Part shown: one piece after another, positions 18,772 through 27,110 of the stretch
How positions within the stretch are numbered: the stretch's first letter is position 1
How the letters are laid out: each line of letters begins with the position of its first letter
Source of the DNA: JAFKFH01 sp017307375
Lineage (GTDB): Bacteria > Pseudomonadota > Alphaproteobacteria > Ferrovibrionales > Ferrovibrionaceae
Assembly (NCBI GenBank): GCA_965229335.1
Contig: OZ245874.1
Span: 5,952,001 to 6,016,000 of the forward strand
DNA: 64,000 nucleotides
Direction of reading: 5' to 3'
The notes under the pieces: model-generated
Database searches by the model: none
What the model was told of the DNA's origin: nothing
Seen by the model: only the letters and a program-made list of their open reading frames with translations
Program-made: the position numbers and the translations under genes

Positions 18772-19533
18772 TCAGTGCACGTCCGACCAGATCTTGCGCT
18801 TGGCGATGTAGAGCACGACCGACAGCAGCAGCAGGAACAGGATCACCTGTGCGCCCATCCGATGGCGCTGCTCGAGCTTCGGCTCGGCCGCCCACATCAG
18901 GAAGTTCGCGACATCCTTGGCCTGCTGGTCGACCGTCGCCTTCGTCCCGTCGGCGAAGGTCACGCCATCGGGATTGATCGGCGCCGGCATCGCGATCTGA
19001 TTGCCGGGGAAGTACTTGTTGTAGTTCAGCCCGGGCTGCATCGCGAAGCCGGCCGGGGCGTTCTCGTAGCCGATCATCAGCGCGTGGATGTAATCCGGGC
19101 CGCCGACACGGGCCTTGGCCATCAACGACAGGTCCGGCGGGGCCGCACCGTTGTTGGCCGCCTTGGCCGCCTGGACGTTCGGGAACGGCGCCTTGAAACG
19201 ATCCGAGGGGACCGCCGGGCGCTGGAACATCTCGCCCTGGTCGTTCGGGCCGTCCGTGACCTCGTACTGCGCCGCGATCGCCTTGACCTCGGCCTCGTTG
19301 TAGCCGAGGTCCTGCAGATCGCGATAGGCCAGCAGGCTCATCGAGTGGCAGGCGGCGCAGACTTCCTTGTAGACCTGGAAGCCGCGCTGCAGCGCCGCGC
19401 GATCGTAGGTGCCGAACGGGGCCGAGAAGCTCCACGACAGCTTGGGCAACGCCACGCCTTCCGACGCCTGGGCGGCCGGTGCGACGAGCCCGATGACGGC
19501 AGCGAGGCCGAGCGAGAGAATGGTCTTGCGCAT
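18772..19533 (-). CDS. petC: Cytochrome c1
   Basis: The 253-residue haem c subunit of the cytochrome bc1 complex, which passes electrons from the Rieske protein to soluble cytochrome c. A Sec signal peptide (1-23, ending AQA) is followed by the haem attachment motif CAACH and a C-terminal anchor helix (VILFLLLLSVVLYIAKRK). The axial-Met region is consistent with NQIAMPAPI. It is the last gene of petABC, six bases after petB, and is followed by a strong terminator. Confidence 0.96.
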   Translation of the reverse strand: MRKTILSLGLAAVIGLVAPAAQASEGVALPKLSWSFSAPFGTYDRAALQRGFQVYKEVCAACHSMSLLAYRDLQDLGYNEAEVKAIAAQYEVTDGPNDQGEMFQRPAVPSDRFKAPFPNVQAAKAANNGAAPPDLSLMAKARVGGPDYIHALMIGYENAPAGFAMQPGLNYNKYFPGNQIAMPAPINPDGVTFADGTKATVDQQAKDVANFLMWAAEPKLEQRHRMGAQVILFLLLLSVVLYIAKRKIWSDVH

Positions 19534-19538
19534 CGGTC

Positions 19539-20768
19539 TTACTCCCCCGCCGCCGCAGCGGTCTTGGGCAGCACCGCCTCGTTGATCGAGGTCGGCAGCG
19601 GCCGCGGCCGTTCGAACCACCCGACCAGCGGGCAGATCACGAGGAAATGGGCGAAGTAGTAGACGGTCGCCAGCCGGCCGATCAGCACCCAGATGCCCTC
19701 CGGCGGCTTGGCGCCGACGACGCCGAGCAGCAGGCAGTTCGCCAGGAAGATCCAGAAGAACTGCTTGTAGACCGGGCGGAACTTCGCCGAGCGGACCCGC
19801 GAGGTGTCGAGCCAGGGCAGGACGAAAAGGATCAGGATGGCGGCAAACATCAGGATGACGCCACCGAGCTTGGACGGCACCGACCGCAGGATCGCGTAGA
19901 ACGGCAGCAGGTACCATTCCGGCACGATATGCGCCGGCGTCACCAGCGGGTTGGCCTCGATGTAGTTGTCCGGCTCGCCGAAGAAGTTGGGCGAATAGAA
20001 CAGGAAGATCGAGAAAACCAGCAGGAACACCGCGATTCCGAACAGGTCCTTGATCGTGTAGTAGGGATGGAACGGGATGGTGTCGCGGCTGTCCTTCTTG
20101 TCGATGCCCAGCGGGTTGTTCGACCCGTGCTGATGCAGCGCCCAGATGTGCAGGATGACCAAGCCGACGATGATGAACGGCAGCAGGTAATGCAGGCTGA
20201 ACAGACGGTTCAGCGTCGGGTTGCCGACCGAGAAGCCGCCCCACAGCAGCGTCACGATGCTTTCGCCGACCACCGGGATCGCCGAGAACAGGTTGGTGAT
20301 GACGGTGGCGCCCCAGAACGACATCTGGCCCCACGGCAGCACGTAGCCCATGAACGCGGTCGCCATCATCAGCAGGTAGATGATGATGCCGAGGAACCAC
20401 AGCAGTTCGCGCGGCGCCTTGTACGACCCGTAATAGAGCCCGCGGAAGATGTGGAAGTAGACGGCGATGAAGAAGAACGACGCGCCGTTCATATGGATGT
20501 AGCGGATCAGCCACCCATAGTTCACGTCGCGCATGATGTGCTCGACCGAGGTGAAGGCGAGCGAGGTATGCGGGGTGTAGTGCATCACCAGCACGATGCC
20601 GGTGACGATCTGCACCACCAGCATCAGGCCGGCGAGCGAGCCGAAGTTCCACCAATAGGAGAGATTCTTCGGGGCCGGGTACGTGCCGACGGCGTGGTCG
20701 AGCAGCGTGAAGATCGGCAAGCGGTACTCAATCCACTTGATGACCTTGTTGTCGGACTGGAATGCCAT
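19539..20768 (-). CDS. petB: Cytochrome b of the bc1 complex
   Basis: The 409-residue membrane core of ubiquinol-cytochrome c reductase. It has about eight transmembrane helices, the paired haem-ligand histidines in helices B and D (MHYTPH; YLLPFIIVGLVILHIWALHQ) and the Qo-site PEWY motif (HIVPEWYLLPFYAILRS). Its length is usual for alphaproteobacteria, where cytochrome b is not split. It lies between petA and petC with gaps of only ten and five bases. Confidence 0.97.
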   Translation of the reverse strand: MAFQSDNKVIKWIEYRLPIFTLLDHAVGTYPAPKNLSYWWNFGSLAGLMLVVQIVTGIVLVMHYTPHTSLAFTSVEHIMRDVNYGWLIRYIHMNGASFFFIAVYFHIFRGLYYGSYKAPRELLWFLGIIIYLLMMATAFMGYVLPWGQMSFWGATVITNLFSAIPVVGESIVTLLWGGFSVGNPTLNRLFSLHYLLPFIIVGLVILHIWALHQHGSNNPLGIDKKDSRDTIPFHPYYTIKDLFGIAVFLLVFSIFLFYSPNFFGEPDNYIEANPLVTPAHIVPEWYLLPFYAILRSVPSKLGGVILMFAAILILFVLPWLDTSRVRSAKFRPVYKQFFWIFLANCLLLGVVGAKPPEGIWVLIGRLATVYYFAHFLVICPLVGWFERPRPLPTSINEAVLPKTAAAAGE

Positions 20769-20778
20769 GGCCCTGCCC

Positions 20779-21306
20779 TCAGCCGATCTTGATGCGGGTA
20801 TCGTTCAGGAACGCGTAGGGCGGAATCTCGAGATTCCGCGGCGCTGGTCCCTGTCGGATACGTCCTGAGGTGTCGTAGGCCGACCCGTGGCACGGGCAGA
20901 ACCAGCCGCCATAGGGGCCCTGGTTGCCGAGCGGCACGCAGCCGAGATGGGTGCAGACGCCGAGCATGACCAGCCACTCGGGCTTCTTCACGCGCTCGGC
21001 ATCCTTCTGCGGATCGGGCATCGAGGCGCTGTCGTCGGCGCGCGCCTTCTCGATTTCCTCGGGGTTGCGGTGCTTGACGAACACCGGCTTGCCGCGCCAC
21101 AGCACGGTGAGCTGCTGGCCGAGCGGCACCTTGCCGATATCGACCTCGGTCGAGGCCAGCGCCAACACGTCTGCCGACGGGTTGAGCGAATCGATGAACG
21201 GCCAGACAGTAAGAGCGGCACCAATCCCTACGCCGGCCCCAGCGGCGAGAAATAGGAAGTCACGCCGCGTCTGCCCGGCGTGAGCGGCGCCATGCGTCGT
21301 CGCCAT
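20779..21306 (-). CDS. petA: Rieske iron-sulfur protein of the bc1 complex
   Basis: A 175-residue [2Fe-2S] subunit. A twin-arginine motif (TRRDFLFLAAGAG) starts the Tat-type signal anchor. The cluster ligands are in CTHLGC and CPCHGS. The ATG at 21306 follows a GGGGGA ribosome-binding site; an upstream in-frame GTG at 21351 lacks one and is rejected. First gene of petABC, with its promoter likely in 21307-21512, shared with divergent trmL. Electron transfer is from ubiquinol at the Qo site to cytochrome c1. Confidence 0.96.
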   Translation of the reverse strand: MATTHGAAHAGQTRRDFLFLAAGAGVGIGAALTVWPFIDSLNPSADVLALASTEVDIGKVPLGQQLTVLWRGKPVFVKHRNPEEIEKARADDSASMPDPQKDAERVKKPEWLVMLGVCTHLGCVPLGNQGPYGGWFCPCHGSAYDTSGRIRQGPAPRNLEIPPYAFLNDTRIKIG

Positions 21307-21512
21307 GAATCCCCCGGAAACCTGTGTCACAAACCGCTGCATTTCTTCCACTATGCCCTTGTAATGTCCAGAAGTTATTTCTCTGCGACGTCTTGCCGCA
21401 TCCCCACGCGGTAAGGCGCGGGAAAGCCGGGATTCGCGACGGTTTTCCGCTATAACCAGAAGCCTGTCAGGCAGCCTCGCCTGCCCTTTTTTTGTCCACT
21501 GCCGGTCCGCCG

Positions 21513-22007
21513 ATGCGCCTTGCCCTCTACCAGCCGGATATGCCGCCCAATGTGGGTACCCTGCTCAGGCTGGCCGCCTGTCTGGGCGTGCCCGTCGACG
21601 TGATCGAGCCCTGCGGTTTTCCCTATGACGACAGGAGGGTGCGGCGTGCCGCGCTCGACTATCTCGCCCATGCCGAAATCGTCCAGCACCGGTCATGGGA
21701 CAAGTTCCGCGCCGCCGGCAGGCCGGGCCGGATCGTGCTGCTGACGACACGGGGCGACATGCCCTATGTCGACTTCCGCTTCGCCGACACCGACACGCTG
21801 ATGGTCGGGCGGGAATCCGCCGGCGTGCCCGACGACGTGGCCGCCGCCGCGGATGCCCGAGTCGTGATCCCGATGATGGCGGGCATGCGCTCGCTCAACG
21901 TTGCGGTGGCCGCCGCGATGGTATTGGGCGAAGCGTTGCGCCAGACCGCGGGCTTCGCGCCCGACCTTGCGCAGCCCCATATATATAAAGAGAGGAGCCA
22001 GCCATGA
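21513..22007 (+). CDS. trmL: tRNA (cytidine(34)-2'-O)-methyltransferase
   Basis: A 164-residue SPOUT-fold enzyme that 2'-O-methylates the wobble nucleotide of certain tRNA-Leu species. It is the minimal SPOUT length and shows MRLALYQPDMPPNVGTLLRL at the N-terminus, LMVGRESAGVP and the knot motif MRSLNVAVAAAMVLGEAL at the C-terminus. A TTG seven codons upstream is in frame, but the ATG at 21513 matches the family start. The stop overlaps the hemF start (ATGA). Confidence 0.93.
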   Translation: MRLALYQPDMPPNVGTLLRLAACLGVPVDVIEPCGFPYDDRRVRRAALDYLAHAEIVQHRSWDKFRAAGRPGRIVLLTTRGDMPYVDFRFADTDTLMVGRESAGVPDDVAAAADARVVIPMMAGMRSLNVAVAAAMVLGEALRQTAGFAPDLAQPHIYKERSQP

Positions 22008-22864
22008 GCAGCGCCAGCACCGTCAGCGACAGGCAGCAGGCCGCAGAGACCTGGTTCGCCGATTTGCGCGACCGCATCTGTGCCGCCTTCGAAGCGATCG
22101 AGGACGAGCTTGCCGGCACGCGTCATGGCGATCTTCCGGCCGGCCGATTCGAGCGCAAGCCATGGACCCGCCCCGGCGGCGGCGGCGGCACGATGTCGGT
22201 GATGAAGGGACGAGTCTTCGAGAAGGTCGGCGTCAACATCTCGACCGTGCACGGCGAATTCAGCCCGGAATTTCGTCAGCAGATCCCGGGCGCAGGCGAC
22301 GACGGCCGCTTCTGGGCCTCGGGCATCAGCCTCGTGGCGCATATGCGATCGCCCCGGGTGCCTGCCGTGCATATGAACACCCGCCACATCGTTACGACCC
22401 GATCGTGGTTCGGCGGCGGTGCCGACCTGACGCCGATGACGCCTTCCGCCGACGATACCGACGCCTTCCACGCGGCACTACGCGGTGCCTGCGACGCGCA
22501 TGACCAGGAATACTATCCGCGATTCAAGAAATGGTGCGATGAGTATTTCTTCCTGAAGCATCGGGACGAGCCCCGTGGGGTCGGCGGCATCTTCTACGAC
22601 TACCTCGACACAGGCAGCTGGGAAGCGGATTTTGCCTTCACCCGCGACGTCGGTACTGCATTTCTGGAAATCTATCCTAGGATCGTACGGCGGCGGATGA
22701 ACGAGGATTGGAGCGAGGCCGAGCGTGAACACCAATTGTTGCGCCGCGGCCGCTATGTCGAATTCAACCTGCTCTACGACCGCGGGACCTTATTCGGCCT
22801 GAAAACCGGGGGGAATATCGACGCCATTCTGATGTCACTACCCCCAGAGGTAAAATGGCCATAA
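22004..22864 (+). CDS. hemF: Oxygen-dependent coproporphyrinogen III oxidase
   Basis: HemF oxidatively decarboxylates coproporphyrinogen III to protoporphyrinogen IX in haem synthesis and needs oxygen, fitting the aerobic bc1 chain encoded next door. The 286-residue protein has RFERKPWTRPGGGGGTM, FSPEFRQQIPGA, HMNTRHIVTTRSWFGGGAD and PRGVGGIFYDYLDTG. It ends at PPEVKWP, shorter at the C-terminus than the E. coli enzyme; I believe this short end is normal for alphaproteobacteria. The last codons and the following 160 bases are less GC-rich than the surroundings. Confidence 0.95.
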   Translation: MSSASTVSDRQQAAETWFADLRDRICAAFEAIEDELAGTRHGDLPAGRFERKPWTRPGGGGGTMSVMKGRVFEKVGVNISTVHGEFSPEFRQQIPGAGDDGRFWASGISLVAHMRSPRVPAVHMNTRHIVTTRSWFGGGADLTPMTPSADDTDAFHAALRGACDAHDQEYYPRFKKWCDEYFFLKHRDEPRGVGGIFYDYLDTGSWEADFAFTRDVGTAFLEIYPRIVRRRMNEDWSEAEREHQLLRRGRYVEFNLLYDRGTLFGLKTGGNIDAILMSLPPEVKWP

Positions 22865-23044
22865 TTAATAACTCTACGGCCGTCCCGGAATGATGCCTCA
22901 CCGCAACACTTAGCAGTAACTGGGCTTCCTTCTCCATATTTTGTGGTTCATTCGCCATGGTCATGCTAAGTTTTGACGGTCGGAGGGGACCAACCATCGA
23001 CAGACCATATCGGTTCTTAACCGTAACTTGCTATGGAGGGCATC

Positions 23045-23314
23045 ATGGCTGCAAAGAAGGCTCCGGCCAAGAAAGCCGCTGCTAAGAAGGCGCCGGCGAA
23101 GAAGGCTGCAGTGAAGAAGGAAGCGGCGCCGAAGGCCGCCGCGGCTCCGAAGGCCGCCGCGAAGGCGCCGGCGAAGAAGGCCGCCGCCAAGAAGGTCGCC
23201 GCCCCGAAGGCCGCGGCGCCGAAGGCTGCCGCCCCGAAGGCTGCCGCCAAGGCTCCGGCCAAGAAGGCTGCTGCCAAGAAGGCGCCGGCCAAGAAGGCCG
23301 CGGCGAAGAAGTAA
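23045..23314 (+). CDS. Histone H1-like Lys/Ala/Pro protein
   Basis: An 89-residue, extremely basic protein built from only six residue types (Met, Ala, Lys, Pro, Val, Glu), in repeats such as KKAPAKKAAAKK and APKAAAPKAA. It resembles the C-terminal domain of eukaryotic histone H1 and bacterial H1-like proteins such as AlgP tails or chlamydial Hc proteins, which bind DNA or RNA without sequence specificity. The ATG at 23045 follows GGAGG; an ATG at 23033 overlaps that site and is rejected. It is probably disordered and nucleoid- or RNA-associated; the function is inferred only from composition. Confidence 0.85.
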   Translation: MAAKKAPAKKAAAKKAPAKKAAVKKEAAPKAAAAPKAAAKAPAKKAAAKKVAAPKAAAPKAAAPKAAAKAPAKKAAAKKAPAKKAAAKK

Positions 23315-23321
23315 GTTCTCT

Positions 23322-23369
23322 GAGCCCCACGCCGATGGTCGCCGGACGGCGATTATGGGCGTGGGGCTC
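23322..23369 (+). other. Large inverted repeat with nested hairpin in the 3' region of the H1-like gene
   Basis: GAGCCCCACGCC (23322-23333) and GGCGTGGGGCTC (23358-23369) are perfect 12-base arms. The 24-base loop contains its own stem, TCGCC-GGAC-GGCGA. A further palindrome, GTCCTTTAAGGAC (23372-23384), follows. No T-run follows these, so they are not the terminator, which lies about 30 bases further on. Confidence 0.75.
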
Positions 23370-23413
23370 GAGTCCTTTAAGGACGGCGACTCTATTGGCC
23401 TAGTCTTCATGAG

Positions 23414-23439
23414 AAAAACCGCCGCTCAGGCGGTTTTTT
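23414..23439. terminator. Bidirectional rho-independent terminator
   Basis: AAAAACCGCC and GGCGGTTTTT pair around the loop GCTCA, with a six-T run on the plus strand and an equivalent run on the minus strand. It serves both the H1-like gene (plus) and the convergent cca operon, whose stop lies 68 bases away. Confidence 0.9.
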
Positions 23440-23506
23440 CATGTCCGATGCCCAGGGCATCGAAAAAATGGCCTATGACACGGCCGACCGGTGAAAATGG
23501 CCCCGA

Positions 23507-24703
23507 TCAGGCGCCGATCACGGCGTCGAGGCGTTCCAGGCAGGCATCGCGACCGGCGGCGAAATCACCATCGATCCACCATTCTTCCACTGCGGCGAGT
23601 ACCGTGCCGACGGCAGGGCCGGAGACCCCGCGGGCCAGAACGTCCTTGCCCCCGACCGGCAGCCGCGGCCTGGACCAGCACGCGGCCGTCGCGCGCACGG
23701 CATCGAGCGCGCGCTCGTCGGCGTGGCGATAGGCCTGATCGAGCACCCGCTGGATGCCATGCCGGTAGCAGGCCGCGCGCCGCGCCCGGGCATCGGTGAA
23801 CCAGTTGCCGGGATCGTCCGCTGCGGCGGCGACAAGCCGATCGCGATCCCTGACCGACAGTTTGAGACGCGCCGCGATCTGCTGCACGGCGCCGGCATCG
23901 TCGGGCAGCAGCGCCGACAGGCGCCGCATCGGATCGATATCGTCGCGCGCCGCTTCCCGTCGCGCGACGCGGCCAAGCCGGTCGCGCTGCGGCGCCGCCG
24001 CGACGATCGAGCCCCAGACACCCCAATCGATCATCAGCCCGACCGGTTCCATCGGATCAGCCATCTGCAGCAGCCGCACGGTCTCCATCGCGATCCGTTC
24101 GCCCGACAGCCGCGCCACCAGCGGTGCCGCCGCGATGATCGCTGCCCTCGCCCGCCCGTCCGGCGGACCCTTGGCATAGCGGCCATGGAAACGGAAGAAG
24201 CGGAGAATCCGCAGGTGATCTTCGGCGATCCGCCGCGCGGCATCGCCGATGAATCGCACGATGCCGGCCTCGAGATCGGCGAGCCCCCCGGTCGGGTCGT
24301 AGATCGTGCCGTCGGCATCGGCGTAGAGCGCATTGATCGTGAAGTCGCGCCGCTGGGCATCCTCGGTCCAGTCGTCGGTGAAGGCGACCCGGGCATGGCG
24401 GCCATCGGTCTCGACGTCGTGGCGCAGCGTGGTCACCTCGATCGGCTCGCCATCGACGATCGCGGTGATCGTCCCGTGCTCGATGCCGGTCGGGACGGCA
24501 CGAATCGACGCTGCAGCCAACCGCGCCATCACGCTGCCCGGATCATGCGGGGTCGCGATATCGATATCCTGCGGGCGGTCGCCGCGGACCGCATCGCGCA
24601 CGCAACCACCGACGAAGCGCGCCACGCCCAGCGCCGCGACCACCGCTGTCGCGGCGGGACGCGTCATCCAGTCGGCGGGCGCGATGCGGGTTGCGGGCAG
24701 CAC
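23507..24703 (-). CDS. cca: CCA tRNA nucleotidyltransferase
   Basis: A 398-residue class II nucleotidyltransferase that adds or repairs the CCA end of tRNAs without a template. The head domain has FVGGCVRDAVRG and the metal-binding DIDIA; the neck has RRDFTINALYAD, IYDPTGGLADLEAGIVRFIG and EDHLRILRFFRFHGRYA. The GTG at 24703 is preferred over the internal ATG (24667) because it keeps the PADWMTRPA N-terminus typical of alphaproteobacteria. It overlaps or abuts the Nudix gene and ends the DUF1285-Nudix-cca operon. Confidence 0.93.
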   Translation of the reverse strand: MLPATRIAPADWMTRPAATAVVAALGVARFVGGCVRDAVRGDRPQDIDIATPHDPGSVMARLAAASIRAVPTGIEHGTITAIVDGEPIEVTTLRHDVETDGRHARVAFTDDWTEDAQRRDFTINALYADADGTIYDPTGGLADLEAGIVRFIGDAARRIAEDHLRILRFFRFHGRYAKGPPDGRARAAIIAAAPLVARLSGERIAMETVRLLQMADPMEPVGLMIDWGVWGSIVAAAPQRDRLGRVARREAARDDIDPMRRLSALLPDDAGAVQQIAARLKLSVRDRDRLVAAAADDPGNWFTDARARRAACYRHGIQRVLDQAYRHADERALDAVRATAACWSRPRLPVGGKDVLARGVSGPAVGTVLAAVEEWWIDGDFAAGRDACLERLDAVIGA

Positions 24704-24706
24704 GGT

Positions 24707-25384
24707 TCAGCCGGCGTCGTTCCAGCGCCGCAGCAGGTCGCGCAGCATGCCGGCGGTGGCGCCCCATATATAATGGGCGCCGTAGGGAATCGCCCACCAC
24801 TCGCGGCGGGTGCCGTTGAAACTGCCGCCGTGGCGCTTGTGATTGCGATCGTCGAGCAGGAAAGCCAGCGGCACTTCGAAGACGTCGGCGACCTCGGCCG
24901 GGTTGGGCACGATGTCGAAGCCGGGTTCGACGATGCCGACCACCGGCGTCACGACATATCCGGTCACCGTGATATAGGGGCTCAGCGCGCCGATGATGCC
25001 GACATGGTCGCGGGCCAGCCCGACCTCCTCCTCGGTTTCGCGCAGCGCGCATTGGGCAAGATCGGCATCGGTATCGTCGAGCCGCCCGCCGGGAAAGGCG
25101 ACCTGGCCGGAATGCTTGGCGAGCGTGTCGGTACGTCGGGTCAGCAGCACGCTCGGCCCGGCATCGTGGCGGATCACCGGCACCAGCACCGCGGCGGGGG
25201 TCAGCAGGCCCGGCCGGATCAGCGACGGCGCCCCCGGGTTGAGCGCATGATCGCCACTCGCATCAGGATCGAAGCTGCGCGGCAGATCTGCCAGGGCCGG
25301 CAGCGGTGCCAGGATGCGCTTCAGTCTGTCGAGCATCGGGCCCTGCGCCTCGGCCCCGTTCGTTGCTATCGCTTCGGTATGCAT
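24707..25384 (-). CDS. Nudix hydrolase, CoA pyrophosphatase type
   Basis: A 225-residue Nudix enzyme resembling NudL/YeaB CoA pyrophosphatases, which cleave CoA to phosphopantetheine and 3',5'-ADP. It has the CoA-type segment VLLTRRTDTLAKHSGQVAFP immediately before a Nudix box (GGRLDDTDADLAQCALRETE, then EEVGL). It lies between DUF1285 and cca on the same strand. The start at 25384 lacks a clear ribosome-binding site; an internal Met (25336) is an alternative. The substrate is inferred. Confidence 0.88.
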   Translation of the reverse strand: MHTEAIATNGAEAQGPMLDRLKRILAPLPALADLPRSFDPDASGDHALNPGAPSLIRPGLLTPAAVLVPVIRHDAGPSVLLTRRTDTLAKHSGQVAFPGGRLDDTDADLAQCALRETEEEVGLARDHVGIIGALSPYITVTGYVVTPVVGIVEPGFDIVPNPAEVADVFEVPLAFLLDDRNHKRHGGSFNGTRREWWAIPYGAHYIWGATAGMLRDLLRRWNDAG

Positions 25385-25402
25385 CGTCTCGTTGTCATCG
25401 TC

Positions 25403-25987
25403 TCAGGCAACCGTCGACCCCAGTGGAAAGAATGTCCCGCCCGACCACACCCCGATGCCATCGGGATCATCGGGATCGGGTTCGGCCAGCCCGACCAGTT
25501 CGTAGAACACCGGCCGGTTGACCCGCGCCTCGAGCCGCCCGCGCAAATGGACATAAGGTGCGGGCGCCCCGGTCACCGGATCGACCTCGACCCGCAACGG
25601 GTGATCGGGGCCTGCGCTGACCACGTCGTCGACATTGGTGCGAAAGCTGAGGCGCTGTTCGGGACCCTGACCCTCGACCAGCAGTTCGACGGCCACGAAG
25701 GGTGCGTCGTCGACGGTGATGCCGCATTTCTCGACCGGCGTCACCAGATAATAGCGCCCATCCGCATCTCGGCGCAGTACGGTCGAGAACAGCCTGACCA
25801 TTTCGCGCCGGCCGATCGGCGTGCCCAGGTAGAACCAGCTACCATCACGGGCGATGCGCATGTCGATGTCGCCGCAGAACGGTGGCTCCCATTTCTCGAC
25901 CGGCGGCAGCCGGCGATCCTTCAATTCGGCAAACAGCCGTCCAAGGTCGAAGCCTGGCTGGGGCAGGCCGCTTGCGGTCGACGTCAT
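25403..25987 (-). CDS. DUF1285 domain-containing protein
   Basis: A 194-residue soluble protein of the DUF1285 family, a beta-rich fold of unknown function common in proteobacteria. Recognisable blocks are PPVEKWEPPFCGDIDMRI, FYLGTPIGRREMVRLFSTVL and YYLVTPVEK. GGAAGGGAAAG precedes the ATG. It heads the DUF1285-Nudix-cca operon and is divergent from the MoxR ATPase operon. I can say nothing firm about its role. Confidence 0.88.
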   Translation of the reverse strand: MTSTASGLPQPGFDLGRLFAELKDRRLPPVEKWEPPFCGDIDMRIARDGSWFYLGTPIGRREMVRLFSTVLRRDADGRYYLVTPVEKCGITVDDAPFVAVELLVEGQGPEQRLSFRTNVDDVVSAGPDHPLRVEVDPVTGAPAPYVHLRGRLEARVNRPVFYELVGLAEPDPDDPDGIGVWSGGTFFPLGSTVA

Positions 25988-26032
25988 GCTTTCCCTTCCT
26001 GCTTGCTACCGGTCACGTTCCCGTGGGGACAC

Positions 26033-26049
26033 TTTGCGTGCAACGCAAA
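26033..26049. promoter_or_regulatory. Perfect palindrome in the DUF1285/MoxR divergent promoter region
   Basis: TTTGCGT and ACGCAAA flank a GCA spacer, a perfect 17-base inverted repeat 62 bases before the MoxR start and 46 bases before DUF1285. The geometry suits a dimeric repressor or activator. The cognate protein is unknown. A TATATA hexamer at 26098-26103 could be the MoxR -10 element. Confidence 0.45.
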
Positions 26050-26110
26050 ACGGCGTAGGCTCGACCCTCCAAGCCCTAGCCTTCCTCAGAACAGGGGATA
26101 TATAAGCCTG

Positions 26111-27109
26111 ATGCAGAGCTTCAGCGAGGGCGGCGACGCGATCGTCGCCGAGGTCGAACGTACCGGCGAAAGTGTCGCGGCGGTAAAGGCCGAAGTCGGC
26201 CGCGTCATTTTCGGCCAGCAGGAGGTGATCGAGCAGGTGCTCGTCACGTTGCTCGCCGGCGGTCACTGCCTCCTGATCGGCGTGCCGGGCCTGGCCAAGA
26301 CCCGGCTGGTGGAGACGCTCGGTTCGGTCCTGGGTCTCGACGATCGCCGTATCCAGTTCACGCCCGACCTGATGCCACCCGACATTCTCGGTTCGGAAGT
26401 GCTGGAAGAAGGCGAAGCAGGCAGGCGCAGCTTCCGCTTCATCGAAGGCCCGGTGTTCTGCCAGCTGCTGATGGCCGACGAAATCAATCGCGCCAGCCCG
26501 CGCACGCAGTCGGCGCTGCTGCAGGCGATGCAGGAGCGCGAGGTCTCGATCGCCGGCAAGCGGCTCGAACTGCCCTCGCCCTTTCACGTTCTGGCCACGC
26601 AGAACCCGCTGGAACAGGAAGGTACCTATCCGCTGCCCGAGGCACAGCTCGACCGCTTTCTGATGCAGGTCGACGTCACCTATCCGGAGCGCGAGGCCGA
26701 ACGCGCGATGCTGATCGCCACGACGGGCTCGCGACAGGAGAAAGTGTCGCCGGTGCTCGATGCCGGGCGGCTGATCGCGGCGCAGAAGCTGGTGCGGCGC
26801 ATTCCGGTCGGCGACAGCGTGGTCGAAGCCATTCTCGATCTGGTCCGCCGCGGTCGCCCCGAATCGACCGACCTGCCCGAGCTGAAGCAGCAGATTGCCT
26901 GGGGTCCGGGCCCGCGTGCCGCCCAGGCCCTGATGCTGTCGGTGCGCGCCCGGGCACTGCTCGACGGCCGGTTGAGCCCGTCGATCGACGACGTCGTCGC
27001 CCTGGCGCCGCCGATCCTGCGGCATCGCATGGCCCTGACCTTCGCGGCCCGCGCCGACGGCGTCACCCTCGACCTGGTGATCGCCCGGCTGCTGGAAAAA
27101 CTGAGATAG
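26111..27109 (+). CDS. MoxR family AAA+ ATPase
   Basis: A 332-residue AAA+ protein. Walker A is GVPGLAKT, Walker B LLMADEINRASPRTQSALLQ, and ATQNPLEQEGTYPLPEAQLD carries sensor 1 and the arginine-finger region; the AAA lid domain follows. MoxR ATPases act as chaperones for maturation or activation of complexes, generally with VWA-domain partners encoded beside them. It heads a four-gene run (MoxR, DUF58, BatA/DUF4159, large membrane protein) with gaps of five bases or less. The open frame runs far upstream but the ATG at 26111 gives the normal family length. Confidence 0.95.
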   Translation: MQSFSEGGDAIVAEVERTGESVAAVKAEVGRVIFGQQEVIEQVLVTLLAGGHCLLIGVPGLAKTRLVETLGSVLGLDDRRIQFTPDLMPPDILGSEVLEEGEAGRRSFRFIEGPVFCQLLMADEINRASPRTQSALLQAMQEREVSIAGKRLELPSPFHVLATQNPLEQEGTYPLPEAQLDRFLMQVDVTYPEREAERAMLIATTGSRQEKVSPVLDAGRLIAAQKLVRRIPVGDSVVEAILDLVRRGRPESTDLPELKQQIAWGPGPRAAQALMLSVRARALLDGRLSPSIDDVVALAPPILRHRMALTFAARADGVTLDLVIARLLEKLR

Positions 27110-27110
27110 C

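Noticed and set aside
21465..21495. Terminator just upstream of trmL
   Set aside because: A T-run is present but the stem before it is only about five base pairs, and there is no plus-strand gene upstream that would need termination.
22004..22864. HemF truncated at its C-terminus
   Set aside because: It ends earlier than the E. coli enzyme, but as far as I recall alphaproteobacterial HemF proteins commonly end at a KWP-like sequence, and all central motifs are intact.
23017..23330. Antisense Ala/Gly/Leu- or Ser/Pro-rich frames opposite the H1-like gene
   Set aside because: They are direct complements of the Lys/Ala repeats and have no ribosome-binding site or independent features.
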